Part shown: one piece after another, positions 8,581 to 17,625 of the stretch | Layout: each line of letters begins with the position of its first letter | How positions within the stretch are numbered: position 1 is the stretch's first letter | Assembly: GCA_944388395.1 (NCBI GenBank) | Contig: CALXIP010000039.1 | Span: 1 to 37,267, forward strand | Reading direction: 5' to 3' | Length of the DNA stretch: 37,267 nt | DNA from: an uncultured Ruthenibacterium sp. | GTDB lineage: Bacteria; Bacillota; Clostridia; Oscillospirales; Ruminococcaceae | The notes under the pieces: model-generated | Seen by the model: only the letters and a program-made list of their open reading frames with translations | Told to the model about the DNA's origin: nothing | Databases searched by the model: none | Made by a program: the position numbers and the translations under genes

Positions 8581-9732
8581 ATGTCTGGCAAACGACAGGA
8601 TTGGGAAAAAGATTTGGAACGGGAACTTTCTGATGCGGGAAGAGAACTGGAATCGGCCATGCGGGATTTTGCCGGTGCCTTCCAAAGCAACGTTGCACCT
8701 GTGCTGAAGGATGCATCGCGCTCCTTTGGAAGAGCGGTGCGGGACGCAGCGCTGGAACTGGGCGATGCGGTGCAGGAGTCTACGGCTCCTGCCAGAGCGC
8801 GCCGGAAAAAGGAAAAACGCATGAAGCAGTTGCGGGATAACTATAAGGCGCTGGAAGGCACGGCTTTGGGGCTGGGGATCACAGCGTTTATTATGCTGGC
8901 TGTTTCAGGAATGGTTCTTTTATCAGGCGAGACGGACGTCAGTGCCTGGGGCGTGACGACAGTGATGGCGGCTGCATTTGCCATTCCTGCGGCCATTTGT
9001 CAGGTGAAAAGTTACCCGGCCCGTCGTCTGGTGGCGTATCATCAGCTTCTGGAGGGGCGCAGTTACTGTAAGATGGAAGAGTTTTCGGCAGCGGTGGACC
9101 TCCCGGTGGAAAAGACGCGCCGGGAGATACGCCATATGATGCAGCAGGGGAATTTTGAAGGCATGTTTCTGGCGCCGGACGCTTCCCGGATTTTCACCAA
9201 TCGTGCGGCGTACGCTGCTTATCTGGCACAGCAATCGGCTCAAAGCGAGGCGCAGACGGTACAGTCTCAGGCACAGCCTGCCAGCGCCACACTGGCCGAT
9301 CTTCGCTCTTTTTGGATGGGGCTTCGCACTGAAAAACAAAAACTCAGCGACGAAGCGGTATTGGCCGAAGTGGAAAAGCTGGATGCGCAGACAGCGCAGC
9401 TGATTGCCTGGCTGGAAATGCATCCGGCGGATGAGAACGATGTGAGAAGATTTACGACGTACTATCTGCCGACAACGCTGAAACTTCTGCGCACCTACAA
9501 TGAAGTGGGGGACAAAAGCGGCGAAAGCCGTGCGGCGGCGCAAATTGAGGCGGATATTATGCGCATCCTGGGAACCATCAATACCGCTTTCCGCACGCTG
9601 CAGGACGGTTTGCTGCAGGATACGGCGCTGGATGTTTCCGCTGAGGTGTCTGCCATGGAGACGGTCCTGGCGCAGGACGGGCTGACACCGGATGAATTAT
9701 CACGTACACTGGAAAAAGGACAGCTGTCCTGA
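8581..9732 (+). CDS. XpaC-like membrane protein, first of a tandem pair
   Basis: A 383-residue protein. Residues 1-85 are charged and helical (possibly coiled). Two membrane segments follow at about 95-115 and 121-141, then a winged-helix-like stretch (near residues 165-200, E-E-F-S-A-A-V-D-L-P-V-E-K-T-R-R-E-I), a Gln/Ala-rich linker and a C-terminal helical domain containing VRRFTTYYLPTTLKLLRTYNE and ALDVSAEVSAMETVL. The C-terminal pattern resembles the XpaC family (named for 5-bromo-4-chloroindolyl phosphate hydrolysis), whose true role is not established. GGAGGAG at 8569-8575 supports ATG 8581. The next gene is a clear paralogue. Confidence 0.8.
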   Translation: MSGKRQDWEKDLERELSDAGRELESAMRDFAGAFQSNVAPVLKDASRSFGRAVRDAALELGDAVQESTAPARARRKKEKRMKQLRDNYKALEGTALGLGITAFIMLAVSGMVLLSGETDVSAWGVTTVMAAAFAIPAAICQVKSYPARRLVAYHQLLEGRSYCKMEEFSAAVDLPVEKTRREIRHMMQQGNFEGMFLAPDASRIFTNRAAYAAYLAQQSAQSEAQTVQSQAQPASATLADLRSFWMGLRTEKQKLSDEAVLAEVEKLDAQTAQLIAWLEMHPADENDVRRFTTYYLPTTLKLLRTYNEVGDKSGESRAAAQIEADIMRILGTINTAFRTLQDGLLQDTALDVSAEVSAMETVLAQDGLTPDELSRTLEKGQLS

Positions 9733-9745
9733 GGAGGGAATCAGA

Positions 9746-10843
9746 GTGGAAATCTTCTTTTTGATTGTGATTTTGGCGGTGGTTTTGCCCCGCCTGAAGA
9801 ATGTGTCCACTCCCAAAAAGTTTACCGATTGCGGCGCAAAGTATTATGCGCCCCAGCTGAAGACGGCGGCTTCTGCGGCGCATTTGTTCACAGATGACAA
9901 GAATCTGAATCAGAAAATGTTGCTGGCCGGACTGGTCGGAGTCGGCGGGGCGGCCATGGCGGTGCTGATGCTTTGCGTTCTGTTGTTTCAGGCCGGAAAT
10001 GAAGCGTGGCTGCTTTATTCCGTTCCGTCTGCCATTGAGTATGTGGCGGGGCTGGCTGAATTTGGCCTGTTGACGGCAGTGTTTGGAAAAGTGTCGCGGA
10101 TCGGCTTCAAATGGCTGGAGCGCATGAAGAATTACAAGCTGTACCGTGAGATCATCAATGTGCAGGAGATGTGCCCGCTGGCGGATATTGCACGGGCCAG
10201 CGGCCGGTCGGTGGAGACAGTGCGGCAGGATTTGAAAGATATGGTGCAGCGCGGTTATTTTCCCTTTGGTTTTGTAGACGAAGACAGCGGCTGCTTTTAT
10301 GCGAATAATACTGTTTGGCGGCTGCAAAATCCGGAGCGCGCCAAGAAGCAGGACGAGCAGAGTCAGCGAAAAAAACGCACCACGAAGAAAACAGCGCAGA
10401 AAAAGCAGGAGCCCGTATCGGACAGCGAGGAGTTTTTGAAAGAGATGAAGCGGCAGCTGGCCGACATTGACAACGAGGAAATCCGGGAGAAGGCACAGGA
10501 TATCTACAATCAGGCGGAAGGCATTTTTGCCTGGGTAAAAGCACATCCGGATTGCGATGACGACGTGCGCCGTTTTTGCGATTACTATTTGCCTACAACC
10601 ATCAAACTTCTGAAAACATACAATGAGGTGGAACCTCACGCCGCCAGCAGTGAAGTGGCCGCCGGCATTCAAAAAGAGGTGTCCGGCGTGCTGGACCCGG
10701 TGACTGCGGCATTTCACAACCTGCTGGATAATTTGCTGAAAGATACGGCCATGGACATATCGGTGGAAGTGAGTGCCCTGGAAAGCGTATTCAACCAGGA
10801 TGGCCTGGCACAGGACCAGATAAAGGTGCCTGTGGAGAAATGA
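9746..10843 (+). CDS. XpaC-like membrane protein, second of a tandem pair
   Basis: A 365-residue paralogue of the preceding gene. It has a hydrophobic N-terminus (EIFFLIVILAVVLP), two more membrane segments (about 55-80 and 85-110), a clear helix-turn-helix/winged-helix-like element (PLADIARASGRSVETVRQDL), a Lys-rich linker and the same C-terminal domain (VRRFCDYYLPTTIKLLKTYNE, AMDISVEVSALESVF). The start is GTG 9746, with GAGGAGG at 9731-9737; an earlier ATG in frame lies inside the upstream gene with no site. It starts 14 bases after its paralogue ends and stops 17 bases before recJ. The function is unknown. The shared core suggests duplication followed by divergence of the N-terminal halves. 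Confidence 0.8.
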   Translation: MEIFFLIVILAVVLPRLKNVSTPKKFTDCGAKYYAPQLKTAASAAHLFTDDKNLNQKMLLAGLVGVGGAAMAVLMLCVLLFQAGNEAWLLYSVPSAIEYVAGLAEFGLLTAVFGKVSRIGFKWLERMKNYKLYREIINVQEMCPLADIARASGRSVETVRQDLKDMVQRGYFPFGFVDEDSGCFYANNTVWRLQNPERAKKQDEQSQRKKRTTKKTAQKKQEPVSDSEEFLKEMKRQLADIDNEEIREKAQDIYNQAEGIFAWVKAHPDCDDDVRRFCDYYLPTTIKLLKTYNEVEPHAASSEVAAGIQKEVSGVLDPVTAAFHNLLDNLLKDTAMDISVEVSALESVFNQDGLAQDQIKVPVEK

Positions 10844-10859
10844 GAAGGAGAGCAATGTT

Positions 10860-12890
10860 ATGATCTATCATCCCTGGCGGGTAAGCCGTCCCGATGCACA
10901 GACTGCGGCCCGGCTGAGTGCGGCTGTGGGACAGCCGCTTTTGGTGGGAAAGGTGCTGGCAGCGCGTGGTGTGTGTGATTCGCAGGAGGCGGTTCGCAGA
11001 TGTGGAGATGGTCAGCTCCTCAGCGATCCTTTTTTGCTGGCGGGTATGGAACAGGCTGTGGACAGAATCCACAGAGCCATCGATGACGGCGAGAGAATCG
11101 TTGTGTTTGGAGACTATGATGTGGACGGTGTGACGGCCACAGCCTTGCTGTATATGTATCTGGACGCTGCGGGAGCAGAAGTGTATTACAAACTGCCCAG
11201 CCGTGATGAAGACGGCTACGGCCTTTCTGCCAACGCAGTAGAGCAGATGGCGGAGAAAGAGGTCGGACTGGTTATCACGGTGGACAATGGAATCTCCGCC
11301 AACGAAGCCATTGCACTGGCAGTGGAAAAAGGCATGGATGTCGTGGTGACGGACCATCACCTGCCGCCGGCCGTTCTTCCGCAGGCAGCAGCGCTGGTCG
11401 ATCCGCAGCTACCTTTTGACAAAAGTCCCTGCAAAAGTCTTTCCGGCGCGGGTGTGGCTTTTAAGCTGGTGTGCGCGCTGGATGCGGCCGACCCGGCGGA
11501 GATGCTGCCTTATTATGGTGATTTGGCAGCCATCGGCACGGTGGCGGACATCATGAATCTGGAAGGAGAAAACAGAACCATTGTCAAAGCGGGTTTGTCT
11601 CTTCTTCAGAACACAGACCGCCCGGGGCTGGCTGCCCTGATCTCTCAGTGCGGGCTGGAAGGCAAGGAGCTTACCGCAGAAAATGTGTCCTTCGGCTTGG
11701 CACCGCGTTTGAATGCGGCAGGTCGGATGGACTCTGCCACAGTGGCGCTCCGGTTGCTGCTCAGCGATGACGAGGAAGAAGCAACGCTTTTGGCACAGGA
11801 ACTGGATGATAAAAATGCTGCCCGGCAGAAGGCGGAGCAGGAAATTTCACAGATCGTACTGGAGCAGCTGACCGCAGATCCTACGTATCAGTCGGATCGG
11901 ATTCTGGTGGCCTGGGGCGACGGATTCCACCCGGGTGTGATTGGAATTGTAGCTTCGCGCATTGCGGAACGTATGGGAAAGCCTGCGATTATCATTTCTG
12001 TGGACGAGAACGGAGAGGGAAAAGGTTCCGGGCGTTCCCAGGAAGGTATTTCACTTTATGAGGCCATCGCTTCCTGCGAGCAATTGTTGATTCGGTTTGG
12101 CGGGCACGCCTCGGCGGCCGGCCTCTCGATTCGTCGGGAAAATTTGCCCGCATTTCGGAAAGCCATCAATCTTTGGGCTGCCGCGCACCATCCGGTGGTC
12201 GATGTGCCGGCAATTGTGGCGGATGCGCCGGTCGCGCTGAACGAGATTTCTGAGCAGGAGGTCGCTGCACTGAGTGTGCTGGCGCCTTTTGGAAACGGCA
12301 ACCCTGCCCCGCTGTTTTTAGTGGAAAATGCTTTGGTGGATGCGGTTTACCCTGTCAGCGAGGGAAAGCATTGCCGCGTTCGGCTTCGGCAGAACGGCAG
12401 TATTTTGAATGCGGTATTCTTCGGGAAGGGGCCGGATGCGCTGGGATATGTGCCCGGAGATACCGTGGATGTATTGGTGGCACTTTCCATTTTTGAGGGG
12501 AGAAACGGTGCCATGGTTTCCGCCCGCATCAAGGATCTGCGGCCTGCGGGAATGGGCGAAGAACATGCGCAGCTGGCCCAGTGGGCAGACGCATTTTGCA
12601 GCGGCGCCGCGCTGGAAGAAGCACAGCGCCGGGCGATTACCCCTGTTCGTGCGGACACGGCCGGCGTTTATCGGTTCCTGGCGGCGCATCCGCAGGGCCT
12701 TTCGGAGAGCGATTTGCGCCCGTTGTTTGCAAAATTCGGGGCGGGAAGCGCTGGGAAAGTAATCATTTCGCTTAAAGCTCTGGAGCAGCTGTCTTTGATC
12801 GAGAACAAAAACGGATGCTGGCGTCTGCTTCCGGTGAAAGAGAAAAAAGATCTTTTCAGTGCGCCTGTGTTAAAAAAGTTAGAGGAGTGA
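10860..12890 (+). CDS. recJ: Single-stranded-DNA 5'-3' exonuclease RecJ
   Basis: A 676-residue DHH-family exonuclease that degrades single-stranded DNA from the 5' end in recombination and mismatch or base excision repair. Motif I is FGDYDVDG (D85, D87, D89), motif III is the DHH triad D165-H166-H167, followed by AAIGTVADI and LAPRLNAAGRM. The DHHA1 part contains DGFHPGVIGIVASRI and RFGGHASAAGL, and an OB fold follows near residues 450-560. The C-terminal 100 residues are an extra helical region found in Clostridial RecJ. AAGGAG at 10845-10850 supports ATG 10860; the ATG five bases earlier hits a stop at once. rsh starts six bases downstream. Confidence 0.95.
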   Translation: MIYHPWRVSRPDAQTAARLSAAVGQPLLVGKVLAARGVCDSQEAVRRCGDGQLLSDPFLLAGMEQAVDRIHRAIDDGERIVVFGDYDVDGVTATALLYMYLDAAGAEVYYKLPSRDEDGYGLSANAVEQMAEKEVGLVITVDNGISANEAIALAVEKGMDVVVTDHHLPPAVLPQAAALVDPQLPFDKSPCKSLSGAGVAFKLVCALDAADPAEMLPYYGDLAAIGTVADIMNLEGENRTIVKAGLSLLQNTDRPGLAALISQCGLEGKELTAENVSFGLAPRLNAAGRMDSATVALRLLLSDDEEEATLLAQELDDKNAARQKAEQEISQIVLEQLTADPTYQSDRILVAWGDGFHPGVIGIVASRIAERMGKPAIIISVDENGEGKGSGRSQEGISLYEAIASCEQLLIRFGGHASAAGLSIRRENLPAFRKAINLWAAAHHPVVDVPAIVADAPVALNEISEQEVAALSVLAPFGNGNPAPLFLVENALVDAVYPVSEGKHCRVRLRQNGSILNAVFFGKGPDALGYVPGDTVDVLVALSIFEGRNGAMVSARIKDLRPAGMGEEHAQLAQWADAFCSGAALEEAQRRAITPVRADTAGVYRFLAAHPQGLSESDLRPLFAKFGAGSAGKVIISLKALEQLSLIENKNGCWRLLPVKEKKDLFSAPVLKKLEE

Positions 12891-12896
12891 CTTTGT

Positions 12897-15068
12897 ATGG
12901 AAAAGCCGTCTGTGCTCACATATGAAGATTTGAAGAAATTGACGGAAGAGTCCGGCAAACCATACGACATGGAAAAAATTGAGCGTGCCTACGAAATGGC
13001 GCGCAATGCGCACCAGGATCAGCGCCGCCTGTCGGGCGAGCTGTACATCAGCCATCCCATTGCGGTGGCCTGCCTGGTGGTGAACCTTGGCCTGGATACG
13101 GATTCCGTGATTGCCGCGCTTTTGCATGACGTGGTGGAGGATACGGGTCTGTCTTTGGACACACTGCGCCAGAATTTTGGTGCAGACGTGGTGCTTCTGG
13201 TAGATGGCGTGACCAAATTGGGCAAAATCAAGTTTTCCTCCATGGAAGAACAGCAGGCGGAAAATCTGCGCAAGATGCTGATGGCCATGTCCAAAGACGT
13301 ACGTGTCATGCTGGTGAAGCTGTGCGACCGGCTGCACAATATGCGCACCGGGGATGCATGGCCGGAACAGAAGCGGCGCGACAAAGCTCTGGAAACCATG
13401 GAAGTGTATGCTCCCATTGCACATCGTCTGGGAATCAGCAGCATTAAGGAAGAGCTGGAAGACCGAAGCCTTCAGTATCTGGATCCGGTGGGATACGAGG
13501 AGATTCGGTCCTACCTGGCGAAAAACGGAAGCGCCGAGCAGTTTATTGCGGGCATTGTAGAGCGCATCCGCGAACATCTGGCCCAGAACGGAATGGAAAA
13601 ATGCTTTATTAAAAAGCGCATAAAAAGTGTATATGGCATTTACCGGAAGATGTACATGCAGAATCGCACTTTCGAGGAGATTTACGATGTTTACGCGGTG
13701 CGCATCATTCTGGACACGGTGAGCGAGTGCTACAATGCGCTGGGTGTGATTCACGACATGTATCATCCGATCCCCAGCCGCTTTAAGGACTATATTTCAA
13801 CTCCGAAGCCCAATATGTATCAGTCCCTGCATACCACGGTACTGGGACATGAAGGAATCCCTTTTGAAGTGCAGATCCGCACCTGGGAGATGGATCAGAC
13901 GGCGGAATATGGCGTTGCCGCGCACTGGAAGTACAAAGCGGGTGTTACGTCGGACAATAAGCAGCTGGATGACCGTGTTGCCTGGGTTCGCCAGCTTCTG
14001 GAGAGCCAGAGGGAGAGCGATGACGCAGGTGACCTGCTGCGTGAGATCAAGTCCGAACTTCTGCCGGAAGAGGTGTTTGCCTTTACGCCAAAAGGCGATG
14101 TCATCAACCTGCCTACCGGAGCGACGGCCATTGATTTTGCCTATGCCATTCACTCGGCGGTGGGCAACCGCATGATCGGTGCCAAGGCCAACGGACGAAT
14201 TGTGCCCATTGATCACAAGGTGGTAACAGGCGAGATCATTGAGATCATTACAGGTCCCAAGGATAAAGGTCCCAGCCGTGACTGGCTGAACATCGTCACG
14301 ACCAGTGAGGCGAAAAACAAGATCCGCAACTGGTTCAAAAAGGAGCGCAAGGAAGAAAACATCGCCGAGGGAAAAGCGGCGCTGGAAAAAGAGATGCGCC
14401 GCAATTTGATCACGGTGCCGGAAGATAAGTACGACGAGTTTATGACGGAGATCGCACACCGGATGCGCCTCAATACCGTTGAAGAGATGTATGCGGCGCT
14501 GGGGTACGGCGGCATTCAGCTGTCCCGGTTGATGATCCGTGTAAAGGACGAATATTCCAAGCTCGTACGGGAAAACACGCCGACAACGGTGTTCAAGGTC
14601 CCGTTGAAAAAGCATAAGTCCAGTGAAGGCGTTTTGGTGGAAGGTATGGACGATTGTCTGGTTAAATTCGCCAAGTGCTGCAACCCGCTGCCCGGAGACG
14701 ATATCATTGGCTTCGTCACCCGCGGGTTCGGCGTGTCCATTCACAAGCGTGACTGCCCCAACGTTCGCATGGGACTGGAAGGCGAAGATGCGCCGCGCTG
14801 GGTGCGGGCACATTGGGCCGAGGGCGTAAAAGAAAGCTTCAAGTCTTCGCTGGAGATCTCGGCTATTGACCGTGACGGCCTGATGGCAGATGTTGCAGGA
14901 CTGATTGCAGAGATGCATCTGCCCTGCTATGCGATTTCGGCCCGCCAGCTTTCGGACGGACGGGCCACCATGTCGCTGACGGTGGGTGTAAACAATACAG
15001 AGCATTTGAACACGGTGATCGCGCGGCTGAAAAAAATCCGCAGCGTTACAAGTATCATCCGTGTGTGA
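12897..15068 (+). CDS. rsh: Bifunctional (p)ppGpp synthetase/hydrolase (Rel/SpoT homologue)
   Basis: A 723-residue stringent-response enzyme that makes and degrades (p)ppGpp. The N-terminal HD hydrolase is intact (H77-D78-x-x-E81-D82 within LLHDVVEDTG). The synthetase has R295-F296-K297-D298, the RxKD motif of bifunctional enzymes rather than the ExDD of RelA, plus PNMYQSLHTTVLG and AEYGVAAHWKYK. The TGS domain follows (FAFTPKGDVINLPTGAT), then a zinc-finger/CC region (KFAKCCNPLPGDDIIGFVTRG, HKRDCPN) and a C-terminal ACT domain (ISAIDRDGLMADVAGLIAE). AGAGGAG at 12881-12887 supports ATG 12897. The position between recJ and dtd is typical of Firmicutes, although the apt gene often found here is missing. 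Confidence 0.97.
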   Translation: MEKPSVLTYEDLKKLTEESGKPYDMEKIERAYEMARNAHQDQRRLSGELYISHPIAVACLVVNLGLDTDSVIAALLHDVVEDTGLSLDTLRQNFGADVVLLVDGVTKLGKIKFSSMEEQQAENLRKMLMAMSKDVRVMLVKLCDRLHNMRTGDAWPEQKRRDKALETMEVYAPIAHRLGISSIKEELEDRSLQYLDPVGYEEIRSYLAKNGSAEQFIAGIVERIREHLAQNGMEKCFIKKRIKSVYGIYRKMYMQNRTFEEIYDVYAVRIILDTVSECYNALGVIHDMYHPIPSRFKDYISTPKPNMYQSLHTTVLGHEGIPFEVQIRTWEMDQTAEYGVAAHWKYKAGVTSDNKQLDDRVAWVRQLLESQRESDDAGDLLREIKSELLPEEVFAFTPKGDVINLPTGATAIDFAYAIHSAVGNRMIGAKANGRIVPIDHKVVTGEIIEIITGPKDKGPSRDWLNIVTTSEAKNKIRNWFKKERKEENIAEGKAALEKEMRRNLITVPEDKYDEFMTEIAHRMRLNTVEEMYAALGYGGIQLSRLMIRVKDEYSKLVRENTPTTVFKVPLKKHKSSEGVLVEGMDDCLVKFAKCCNPLPGDDIIGFVTRGFGVSIHKRDCPNVRMGLEGEDAPRWVRAHWAEGVKESFKSSLEISAIDRDGLMADVAGLIAEMHLPCYAISARQLSDGRATMSLTVGVNNTEHLNTVIARLKKIRSVTSIIRV

Positions 15069-15085
15069 TCGCTGAGGGGGAAAGC

Positions 15086-15541
15086 ATGAAGGCAGTTCTT
15101 CAAAGAGTTCGTTCTGCCAGTGTGGTCATCAATGGAGCGGAAACCCGTTCCATCGGCCCGGGACTGGTCATTTTGCTGGGGGTTTCCGATACGGACTCCA
15201 CGGCAATGTGCGAAAAGCTGGCACACAAATGTGCCGGATTGCGCATTTTTGATGATGAAAACGGCAATCTGAATGTTTCCGCTGAAGAAAAGGGATACGA
15301 GGCAATGATTATCTCCAATTTTACTTTGTATGGAGATACCAAAAAGGGCAAGCGACCCAGCTTTATTCGTGCCGCCAAGCCGCCGCTCTCGGTGGATTGT
15401 TATGAGGAGTTTGTGCGGCAGATGCATCAAACGGGTCTGCGCCGTGTGGTCACTGGCGAATTCGGAGCGGATATGCAGGTTTCGCTGGTCAACGACGGCC
15501 CGGTCACCATTGTGATTGAAACAGATGACTGGAGCCGGTAG
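15086..15541 (+). CDS. dtd: D-aminoacyl-tRNA deacylase
   Basis: A 151-residue DTD enzyme that removes D-amino acids, and mischarged glycine, from tRNA. Family motifs are present: MKAVLQRVRSASV at the N-terminus, the active-site block SNFTLYGDTKKGKRPSF, and the C-terminal LVNDGPVTI that carries the Gly-cis-Pro-type substrate loop. The length matches the usual 145-155 residues. ATG 15086 follows GAGGGGG at 15074-15080; the frame could be read from GTG 15065, but that codon overlaps the rsh stop and has no ribosome binding site. It sits 17 bases after rsh and 12 bases before the MBL-fold gene, in one operon. Confidence 0.95.
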   Translation: MKAVLQRVRSASVVINGAETRSIGPGLVILLGVSDTDSTAMCEKLAHKCAGLRIFDDENGNLNVSAEEKGYEAMIISNFTLYGDTKKGKRPSFIRAAKPPLSVDCYEEFVRQMHQTGLRRVVTGEFGADMQVSLVNDGPVTIVIETDDWSR

Positions 15542-15553
15542 GAGGAAGATGCA

Positions 15554-16168
15554 ATGAAGGTTTTTCACATTCAGGCAGCGACGCCATTGTGTACCAATAC
15601 GTTTCTGCTGATCGGGGATCAGGGGCATGCAGTTGCGATTGATCCCAATGCGCCTGCACAGCGCTATCTCGATTTGCTGAGAGAGCATCATGCTCACTTG
15701 GCTGCAGTTCTTTTGACCCATGGTCATTACGACCACATGGGATCGGTCGCTGAACTTCGGAAGGCGACGGGTGCCTCGCTGATGGTCAGCGAGCTGGATG
15801 CCGCGCCCCATGTAGATGAACGCTTGTTCCCGCCCTTGGATCAGGTCAGCTGTTATGGCGATGGTGATCATTTTTCTGTGGACGACATGGATTTTCAGGT
15901 GATTGCCACGCCGGGCCATACCTCCGGCTCCGTCTGCCTTTTGTGCGGAGAGTACCTTTTCAGCGGAGATACTCTGTTTTGCGGGGATATCGGACGCACA
16001 GATCTGGAGACGGGAAGTATGGCGCAAATGAATGCCAGCCTTCGGAAATTGGCGGCGCAAGTGCCGGATGATGTACAGGTGCTTCCCGGTCATGGCCCTT
16101 TTTCCACTATGGAGCAGGAGAAAAGCCGTAATTATTACTTGCGCGCGGCAATGGAGGATCCGAAATGA
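15554..16168 (+). CDS. MBL-fold metallohydrolase (glyoxalase II-like)
   Basis: A 204-residue metallo-beta-lactamase-fold hydrolase. The zinc ligands are all visible: THGHYDH (HxHxDH), H in ATPGHTSGS, D in SGDTLF and the C-terminal PGHGP. Short members of this type are annotated as hydroxyacylglutathione hydrolase-like; the real substrate, perhaps a thioester or a small hydroxyacyl conjugate, cannot be read from sequence. GGAGGAAG at 15541-15548 supports ATG 15554. The stop TGA overlaps the hemZ start (ATGA), so the two are translationally coupled, an arrangement seen in many Clostridia. Confidence 0.92.
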   Translation: MKVFHIQAATPLCTNTFLLIGDQGHAVAIDPNAPAQRYLDLLREHHAHLAAVLLTHGHYDHMGSVAELRKATGASLMVSELDAAPHVDERLFPPLDQVSCYGDGDHFSVDDMDFQVIATPGHTSGSVCLLCGEYLFSGDTLFCGDIGRTDLETGSMAQMNASLRKLAAQVPDDVQVLPGHGPFSTMEQEKSRNYYLRAAMEDPK

Positions 16169-17625
16169 AACTTTATTTGGCAGGTCTTTCTTCCGGTTAT
16201 GAGCCGGAGCATGTGGCACGTTTATTCTGGCCGGCTCTTCAGCTGGTAAAGGAATATCCGGCACATGGGCAGGATGCCATTGTTTTGCATAAGAGTGGCA
16301 ACTGCGTGCTTTGTGCTGTGCGGTGGGAGAAAGAAATTACTGCCCGCAGATTCTCTTTGACAGACGGTGCCGATAAAAAGCAGGAAGAATATGAAATTTG
16401 CCGTGAGCTGTTTTGCATGCTGCGGCAGAGAACCGGCAAACAGCCGCCTTGGGGTATGCTGACGGGCGTTCGTCCTGTGCGGCTCGTACGGAACCTTTAT
16501 GCCCGTGGAATGAGCGAAGAGCAGGCTGCGCAGCATCTTCAAAATGACTGCTTTGTCAGCGAAGAAAAGCTGCGTCTGGCCACGCGCATTGAAAAGCTGC
16601 AGCGGCCTGTTTTGGCGCAAGTAGAACCTCGCAGCTTCAGCTTGTATATTTCCATCCCGTTTTGTCCCTCCCGGTGCAGTTATTGCAGCTTTGTCTCACG
16701 AACAACGGGTGAAAGCGCCAAACTGATCGAACCGTATGTGACACACCTGTGCGCAGAGTTGCGTGACATTGCGGCATTGGTTCAAAAATTGCATCTCAAA
16801 CTGGAATCCATTTACATTGGCGGCGGCACGCCCACTGCGATTTCTGCGCAGCAGTTGCGCACGCTGATGAATACCGTGAAGGAGTGCTTCGATCTCTCCA
16901 GCGTGCGGGAATATACGGTGGAGGCCGGTCGGCCGGATTGCACGACGCCGGAGAAACTTGCGGTACTGAAAGAATTGGGCGCCACAAGAATTTCCATCAA
17001 CCCGCAGACGCTTTCGGATGAAGTTCTCCGCGCCATCGGGCGTCGGCACACAGCTCAGGATGTGCTGGACTGTTTTGACACAGCCCGCAAATTGGGGCAT
17101 AATAATATCAATATGGATTTGATTGCAGGGCTGCCGTTGGATACAGTGGACGGCTTCAAGAAGAGTCTGGAAGGCGTGATGGCCCTGGGACCGGAAAACA
17201 TCACCGTGCATACGCTGACGCTGAAACGCGCTTCTACACTGGTGGAAGATCATGCGCCGGACCGTTACGGAGATGTTGTACAGATGCTGTCGGCCTGTGC
17301 CTGCCTGGATCGGGCGGGCTATGAACCCTATTACATGTATCGCCAGAAGGGAACGCTGCAAAACCTGGAAAATACGGGATATACCAAACCCGGTTTTGCG
17401 GGCCTGTACAATATCTATATCATGGAAGAAGTGCATACAATTTTGTCTGCAGGTGCAGGCGGTTCTACAAAACTGGTCGCTCCCTGCGGGCATATCAAGC
17501 GCATTTTTAATCACAAATATCCGCTGGAATACCTGCGCTGCTACGATGTTGTGCAGCAGCGCAAACAGGGAATCGAGGATTTTTATGGGCAATACGTTGA
17601 TATGGATCCCCAAACGTCTTGTTGA
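16165..17625 (+). CDS. hemZ: Coproporphyrinogen III dehydrogenase-like radical SAM enzyme HemZ
   Basis: A 486-residue radical SAM protein of the HemN/HemZ group. Residues 1 to about 150 are the extra N-terminal domain typical of HemZ. The 4Fe-4S motif CxxxCxxC is C167-C171-C174 in CPSRCSYCSF, followed by YIGGGTPT, the VEAGRPD block, RISINPQTL and NMDLIAGLP, all HemN-family landmarks. HemZ is annotated as oxygen-independent coproporphyrinogen III oxidase, but biochemical proof is weak and other heme genes are absent here. It starts within the stop of the MBL gene (ATGA overlap). Its 3' end overlaps the next gene by 41 bases. Confidence 0.92.
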   Translation: MKLYLAGLSSGYEPEHVARLFWPALQLVKEYPAHGQDAIVLHKSGNCVLCAVRWEKEITARRFSLTDGADKKQEEYEICRELFCMLRQRTGKQPPWGMLTGVRPVRLVRNLYARGMSEEQAAQHLQNDCFVSEEKLRLATRIEKLQRPVLAQVEPRSFSLYISIPFCPSRCSYCSFVSRTTGESAKLIEPYVTHLCAELRDIAALVQKLHLKLESIYIGGGTPTAISAQQLRTLMNTVKECFDLSSVREYTVEAGRPDCTTPEKLAVLKELGATRISINPQTLSDEVLRAIGRRHTAQDVLDCFDTARKLGHNNINMDLIAGLPLDTVDGFKKSLEGVMALGPENITVHTLTLKRASTLVEDHAPDRYGDVVQMLSACACLDRAGYEPYYMYRQKGTLQNLENTGYTKPGFAGLYNIYIMEEVHTILSAGAGGSTKLVAPCGHIKRIFNHKYPLEYLRCYDVVQQRKQGIEDFYGQYVDMDPQTSC

